From DASRHT01 sp035293765 (GTDB taxonomy: Bacteria; Chloroflexota; Ktedonobacteria; Ktedonobacterales; Ktedonobacteraceae): a stretch of DNA of 64,000 nt. The DNA is taken from positions 186,001 to 250,000 of the forward strand of contig DATGMF010000056.1 of NCBI GenBank assembly GCA_035293765.1, read 5' to 3'. The notes under the pieces were generated by a model. The model was not told where the DNA came from and did no database searches. It was given only the letters and a program-made list of their open reading frames with translations. The first letter of the stretch is position 1. Every line of letters begins with the position of its first letter. Of this stretch, positions 60,323-64,000 are shown piece after piece. The translations under genes were made by a program, and so were the position numbers.

Positions 60323-61540
60323 TCATGGCAAAGTGAACTCGTGCAGAGCTAGTTCGTAAGCATTCTCATAATCATGCACACTGATTTCCTGCGTACTATA
60401 CATATGCCAGGTAAATGATGCAACGCGGCCCCCGTGCTTCAAAGCTCTATCGATCCAATTTGCTAATCGAGCAGTTTCTTCATCAGTTAGTGGAGAATTT
60501 TCGCTATCACCGTCAAATAAGAACAGCATTTCTATTTCATAGGGAACTGCGTCGTTGAGTAAAAAAAAACGGATTTCTCGTAGGTTATCGAGTGTGTTAT
60601 GAAGAGGATCTTTGGCCGATAGTTGGCGAATAGCTTTAACAACAGGTTGTTGTACAGCCATTACGATTTCATTTGCAAGAGCTTGACGGAGATATCGTCG
60701 GCCCAACCACTGTCGAAAGCGGCGTGCTATAGCTGCATCATCCTCATACCAGGTGTGCGGCCTTAGTTGTTCGCGCACATCTTCGATCTCTTCACGTCTG
60801 CGAGGCTTAAAGAGACGTCTGGAAGGTTTTAGGGGACGGAATTGCTCTTTACCGGTGTGTTGATGTAACAGGAAACCGCGAAAAAGATCGTATTGTTTTG
60901 TGGCTAGATATTCTATTGGTTTTTTTCCCCCTGGCGATACAGGAGTAAGCAGCCATGTGCTGACCGCTTCGGGAGAGCCCAGACGTTGTGCAGCTTCTTC
61001 AATGAGAAGTTGTATTTCGAGCAGATGATCTCGATGTCTTTTACTGATAGGCAACCCTTTCAACCAACGGTGATAGGTTGCGCGGGACACCTTAAAAATC
61101 TGGGCAAGCGACTCGATATCAAGGTTGGAAGAGTTACGCAGGCTGCTTGCTAAAGCTGCGATTTCCTGTTTCCTGCGGGAAAACCCAGGCTCTTGTGATG
61201 GATGGGGAGGAACTGCTCCAGGCCGCTCTGTATGTACGGGTATAATTTCTAGAAGAAAGAAAGATGCATTTGTAATGCTATTGTGCGAAGCGACTCCAGT
61301 TCCTATGATGATAAGCAACTCTCGGCATTCATACGTATCCGCGCCTGTTGTACCCGCAAGTAATCTATAGGGAAGAGTATCCCGTATAATGTCAGACTGT
61401 TTTTGTAGAAGTTTACTATCTTTCCCTGCTTCATCACGGATGAGTTGATAGTTACCCAATTCTGTCACTTCACTGGTGGATAAATCGGTAATGCAATAGA
61501 TATCGCCGGTTGGATCGGTGATTTCACTGATGTTTAACAT
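60323..61540 (-). CDS. HTH protein with MbcA/ParS-like segment
   Basis: 405 residues. HTH at about 140-175 (LDIESLAQIFKVSRATYHRW). A region with EAAQRLGSPEAVSTWLLTPV resembles the MbcA/ParS/Xre antitoxin C-domain. The N-terminal 110 residues are beta-rich; the last 90 end with a TIR-like or cytidine-deaminase-unlike fold I cannot place. GGAG precedes the ATG and the start overlaps the upstream TIGR04255 gene by 17 bases. Probably a regulator or toxin-antitoxin-like partner. Confidence 0.6.
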   Translation of the reverse strand: MLNISEITDPTGDIYCITDLSTSEVTELGNYQLIRDEAGKDSKLLQKQSDIIRDTLPYRLLAGTTGADTYECRELLIIIGTGVASHNSITNASFFLLEIIPVHTERPGAVPPHPSQEPGFSRRKQEIAALASSLRNSSNLDIESLAQIFKVSRATYHRWLKGLPISKRHRDHLLEIQLLIEEAAQRLGSPEAVSTWLLTPVSPGGKKPIEYLATKQYDLFRGFLLHQHTGKEQFRPLKPSRRLFKPRRREEIEDVREQLRPHTWYEDDAAIARRFRQWLGRRYLRQALANEIVMAVQQPVVKAIRQLSAKDPLHNTLDNLREIRFFLLNDAVPYEIEMLFLFDGDSENSPLTDEETARLANWIDRALKHGGRVASFTWHMYSTQEISVHDYENAYELALHEFTLP

Positions 61541-62327
61541 TTTCCGGCTCCAGGTAAGTAAAAAGTTTCTCGTTCAGTGTCCATCGGAAGAAGCGAGATG
61601 TGATCTCATTATAATTACGCATTTTTTTAAGAATATCTGGGATATCAAGATCATACTCGTTATTATCGTAGTAATCTAAATCAAGGAGATAAAACCTTCC
61701 CCCCCCGGGCTCTTCTTTGGGAAGTGGAGGAACTGCGGCGCCATTGAGAAGGCCATGTCTGATGGCAAAGGTGCCATCAGGACGACTAATCTGTATTTCC
61801 TGTAATGTGTGGTTAAGTTGACCTGAAAGTAATTGTGCTGCGTCAAATCCTACTAATTCGGGATTAAGCAACCCTTGCCAGTCTGCTAGCGTCTCAGCGG
61901 CAGGATAACGTAGCTCGTTAATGTAACGTAATCCCAGCCGTAAGCAATCTGTAATTTCTAGTACCTCCTGTGCTGCTTCTAAAAGGTGCTGAAAACGATC
62001 AATGAAGTCATTGATTGAGCGGTAATTTCGAGCTTCAAGGGTAAGTGCAGCTTCGTTGATAATCACAGCCCATTGTAAGTCTTTTGAGGAGAAACGCCAG
62101 GCGGTGTTGTTTGTATCTGAGTTAATGCCTCTCGGTGACAGTTGATATGTCACTACCGCTTCACGAGATGTCTTTGGGTAGTCAGCACGAATAGCCTCCT
62201 GAAAATCGGCAATGAACCCTTTCTGTTCGAAACGAGGCATAATGGTAAAACGTATCTGTCCAATCACTAACCTGAGAGGTGATTTCTTAAACTGAATCCG
62301 CTCATTCTGAGGAAGACCCATTGACAT
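61524..62327 (-). CDS. TIGR04255 family protein
   Basis: About 267 residues; AGGAGG lies 9 bases before the ATG at 62327. KKSPLRLVIGQIRFTIMPRF at the start and LRLGLRYINELRYP in the middle fit the TIGR04255 family (unknown function, often paired with a small second gene). First gene of a two-gene operon with the HTH protein. Confidence 0.72.
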   Translation of the reverse strand: MSMGLPQNERIQFKKSPLRLVIGQIRFTIMPRFEQKGFIADFQEAIRADYPKTSREAVVTYQLSPRGINSDTNNTAWRFSSKDLQWAVIINEAALTLEARNYRSINDFIDRFQHLLEAAQEVLEITDCLRLGLRYINELRYPAAETLADWQGLLNPELVGFDAAQLLSGQLNHTLQEIQISRPDGTFAIRHGLLNGAAVPPLPKEEPGGGRFYLLDLDYYDNNEYDLDIPDILKKMRNYNEITSRFFRWTLNEKLFTYLEPENVKHQ

Positions 62328-62371
62328 CAACCCTTGCCTCCTATATCTTCTTACCTCACTATTCTTTCAAT

Positions 62372-62413
62372 ATTTTACACGTTGTTTTACACTTCGTCAA
62401 GGTTTGTGTAAAA
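62372..62413 (-). promoter_or_regulatory. Promoter with three operator copies, TIGR04255 operon
   Basis: Minus-strand TTGACG (complement of 62395-62400) and TAAAAT (complement of 62372-62377), spacer 17. TTTTACAC occurs at 62373-62380 and 62385-62392 and as its inverse GTGTAAAA at 62406-62413, covering the promoter. Repression by the HTH partner is likely. Confidence 0.65.
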
Positions 62414-62470
62414 CATTGGTATGATGCTGGGTGGTCGCAGTAAGATACGGAGCAAGAAAAGACGAAAATA

Positions 62471-62504
62471 AGGCAGCTACTGCTTTACTCGCCAGTAACT
62501 GCCT
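62471..62504 (-). terminator. glmS terminator
   Basis: On the minus strand AGGCAGTTACTG pairs with CAGTAGCTGCCT (one mismatch) and is followed by TATTTTC, 64 bases after the glmS stop. Confidence 0.65.
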
Positions 62505-62568
62505 ATCAAGCTACTATGTTGCTATGCAACCTTACTATTTACAAATGCTTACGGCCGTCGCAGCCTCC

Positions 62569-63999
62569 TCACTCCACCGTGACCGACTTCGCCAGATTCC
62601 TCGGCTGGTCCACGTTGCAGCCTCTGGCGACTGCGGCGTGATAGGCGAAAAGTTGCAAGGGGATCGTTGCCAGCAAGGGGCTGAGAGCTTCGGGGGTGGC
62701 CGGGACGTAGAGCACGTCGTCGGCGTGGCGGCGAATATTCTCGTCTCCCTCCGTTGCCACGGCCAGCACGTTCGCGTCGCGGGCGCGCACCTCCTGGATG
62801 TTGCTCACAACCTTCTCGTAGACGTGCGAGGCGGTCGCGATGCCGATCAAGGGAGTGTCCGGGGCGAGCAAGGCGATGGAGCCATGCTTGAGCTCGCCCG
62901 CCGGGAAGCCCTCGGCGTGGATGTAGGAGATTTCCTTGAGCTTGAGCGCGCCCTCTAGGGCCGTTGGGAAGCCGACGCCGCGCCCGATGAACATGATGCT
63001 GCTGGCCTTCGCCATGCGTTTTGCCAGCGCGGCGATCTGATCTTCAGGACTCGATGCCTGGTCAAGGATGTGCTGGATCTGGTCGGGGACGCGCTCCAGA
63101 GCTGTGAGCAGTTCGCGCATTTGCTCGGTATTGATGTGATTGCGCTGCTGGCCCAGGTAGAGGCCCAGCAGGTAGAGCACGGCGACGGAGGTGACAAACG
63201 TCTTGGTCGAGACGACGCCAATCTCTGGCCCAGCTTGCAGGTAGAGCACGGCGTCTGAGAGCCGCGTGATGGCGCTGGCAACAACGTTGGTGATGGCAAT
63301 GACGGGCGAGCCATGTTCGCGCGCCTGTCGGATGCCGACCAGCGTATCCGCCGTCTCACCCGATTGTGTGACGGCGATGCAGAGCGTCTCCGGCCCGACA
63401 ATCGGATCACAATAGCGGAACTCAGCGGCGGTAACCGCCTCGACCGGAATGCGCGCCCATTGCTCGATCACATATTTGGCAACCAGGCCGGCATGATAAG
63501 ATGAGCCGCAGGCAACGATAACGATGCGCTGAATGTTGTCGAGCAGGCTGGCCTGGCGCATCTGGTCCAGCTCTGCCAGGTGCAATTGGCCGTCGCGGAT
63601 GCGTCCGAGCAGCGCCCGGCGCATGGCCTGCGGCTGTTCAAAGATCTCTTTGAGCACGAAATGGGGATAGCCCCCCTTCTCGGCTGCTTCCGCATCCCAG
63701 TCAATCACAATCTGGCCGCGCTGTACCTGCGTCCCATCGAGTTTGACGATAGAGACGCTGTCGGGATGCAACGCCACGACTTCGCCCTCGTCCAGGATGA
63801 TAATGCGACGCGTATGCTTGAGAATGGCAGGAATGTCGGAGGCCAGGAACTGCTCGTTCTCGCCCAGACCGACGATCAGCGGGCCATTGCAGCGCGCCCC
63901 CACCAGTAGATCGGGATGCTCACTGCTCACGACAGCGATAGCGTAGGAGCCGGTAACGCGCTGAAGAGCGAGCCGGACCGCCTCTTTAAGGTCGCGCTG
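62569..63999 (-). CDS. glmS: Glutamine-fructose-6-phosphate aminotransferase, 5' end outside window
   Basis: Frame stays open to the right edge; the last coded residues there read DLKEAVRLALQRVTGSYAIA, from the glutaminase domain, so about 130 N-terminal residues are missing. Two SIS isomerase domains follow with CGSSYHAG, QSGETADT, TKTFVTS, LKEISYIHAEGFPAGELKHG and the C-terminal NLAKSVTVE, all as in GlmS. It makes glucosamine-6-phosphate for cell-wall and amino-sugar synthesis. A terminator follows. Confidence 0.95.
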   Translation of the reverse strand, partial: QRDLKEAVRLALQRVTGSYAIAVVSSEHPDLLVGARCNGPLIVGLGENEQFLASDIPAILKHTRRIIILDEGEVVALHPDSVSIVKLDGTQVQRGQIVIDWDAEAAEKGGYPHFVLKEIFEQPQAMRRALLGRIRDGQLHLAELDQMRQASLLDNIQRIVIVACGSSYHAGLVAKYVIEQWARIPVEAVTAAEFRYCDPIVGPETLCIAVTQSGETADTLVGIRQAREHGSPVIAITNVVASAITRLSDAVLYLQAGPEIGVVSTKTFVTSVAVLYLLGLYLGQQRNHINTEQMRELLTALERVPDQIQHILDQASSPEDQIAALAKRMAKASSIMFIGRGVGFPTALEGALKLKEISYIHAEGFPAGELKHGSIALLAPDTPLIGIATASHVYEKVVSNIQEVRARDANVLAVATEGDENIRRHADDVLYVPATPEALSPLLATIPLQLFAYHAAVARGCNVDQPRNLAKSVTVE

Positions 64000-64000
64000 T

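Overview
The window is a 64 kb chromosomal stretch of moderately high GC, most likely from a Ktedonobacteria-type member of the Chloroflexota. This is inferred from the gene style: many WD40, TPR and ankyrin scaffolds, PAS kinases fused to response regulators, a Ser/Thr kinase with WD40 repeats, and abundant short repeats with GGGACC ends. I could not confirm it by search. Both edges cut genes: a helical-repeat protein on the left and glmS on the right.

Layout. 1-8.5 kb: a helical-repeat protein, a winged-helix/helical-repeat protein in an operon with a large SF1 helicase, and a divergent CHAT protease. 8.6-11.9 kb: a leftward operon of a 30-residue lipobox peptide with a consensus promoter and an upstream palindrome, a PaaK-like adenylate-forming enzyme, a nine-TM protein carrying the presenilin/SPP signature (YD, GxGD, PVAL), and a cupredoxin lipoprotein. 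12.1-15.2 kb: a serine-hydrolase fragment, then a type III CRISPR accessory cassette (CARF-HTH, Can2/Card1-like nuclease, Csx15) with no Cas10 or array in view. 16-20 kb: a heterodimeric ABC exporter with one degenerate ATP site. 20-24.8 kb: a TPR protein, a membrane molybdopterin oxidoreductase and an epoxide-hydrolase-like enzyme. 24.8-28.3 kb: the succinate dehydrogenase operon sdhCDAB. 28.5-32.1 kb: a structured RNA, an ECF sigma factor, a Rieske protein with an anti-sigma-like N-terminus, a FixH/YtkA-like protein and a lipoprotein. 32-41.6 kb: signalling genes (VOC protein, membrane-tethered receiver, kinase-receiver-wHTH fusion, WD40 kinase, GAF-like protein, membrane proteins).

42-52 kb is a type I restriction-modification island, hsdR-hsdS-hsdM, with a Septu-like ATPase/HNH pair (PtuAB) between hsdS and hsdM. 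Each junction carries a MITE-like element with TA-flanked GGGACC inverted ends. 52-55 kb: an MFS exporter and two ankyrin proteins. 55.2-56.7 kb: a HigB / HigA-ImmA toxin-antitoxin operon with a perfect 31-bp palindrome on its promoter. 57-60 kb: a NarL-type two-component system and a CPBP protease. 60.3-62.4 kb: a TIGR04255 / HTH protein pair with three operator copies, then glmS.

The window therefore mixes core metabolism (sdh, glmS) with accessory and defence modules. The most interesting candidates are the presenilin-like/small-peptide operon, the MITE family that recreates TAG stop codons, the PtuAB insertion inside the RM cassette, and the Rieske-anti-sigma fusion.
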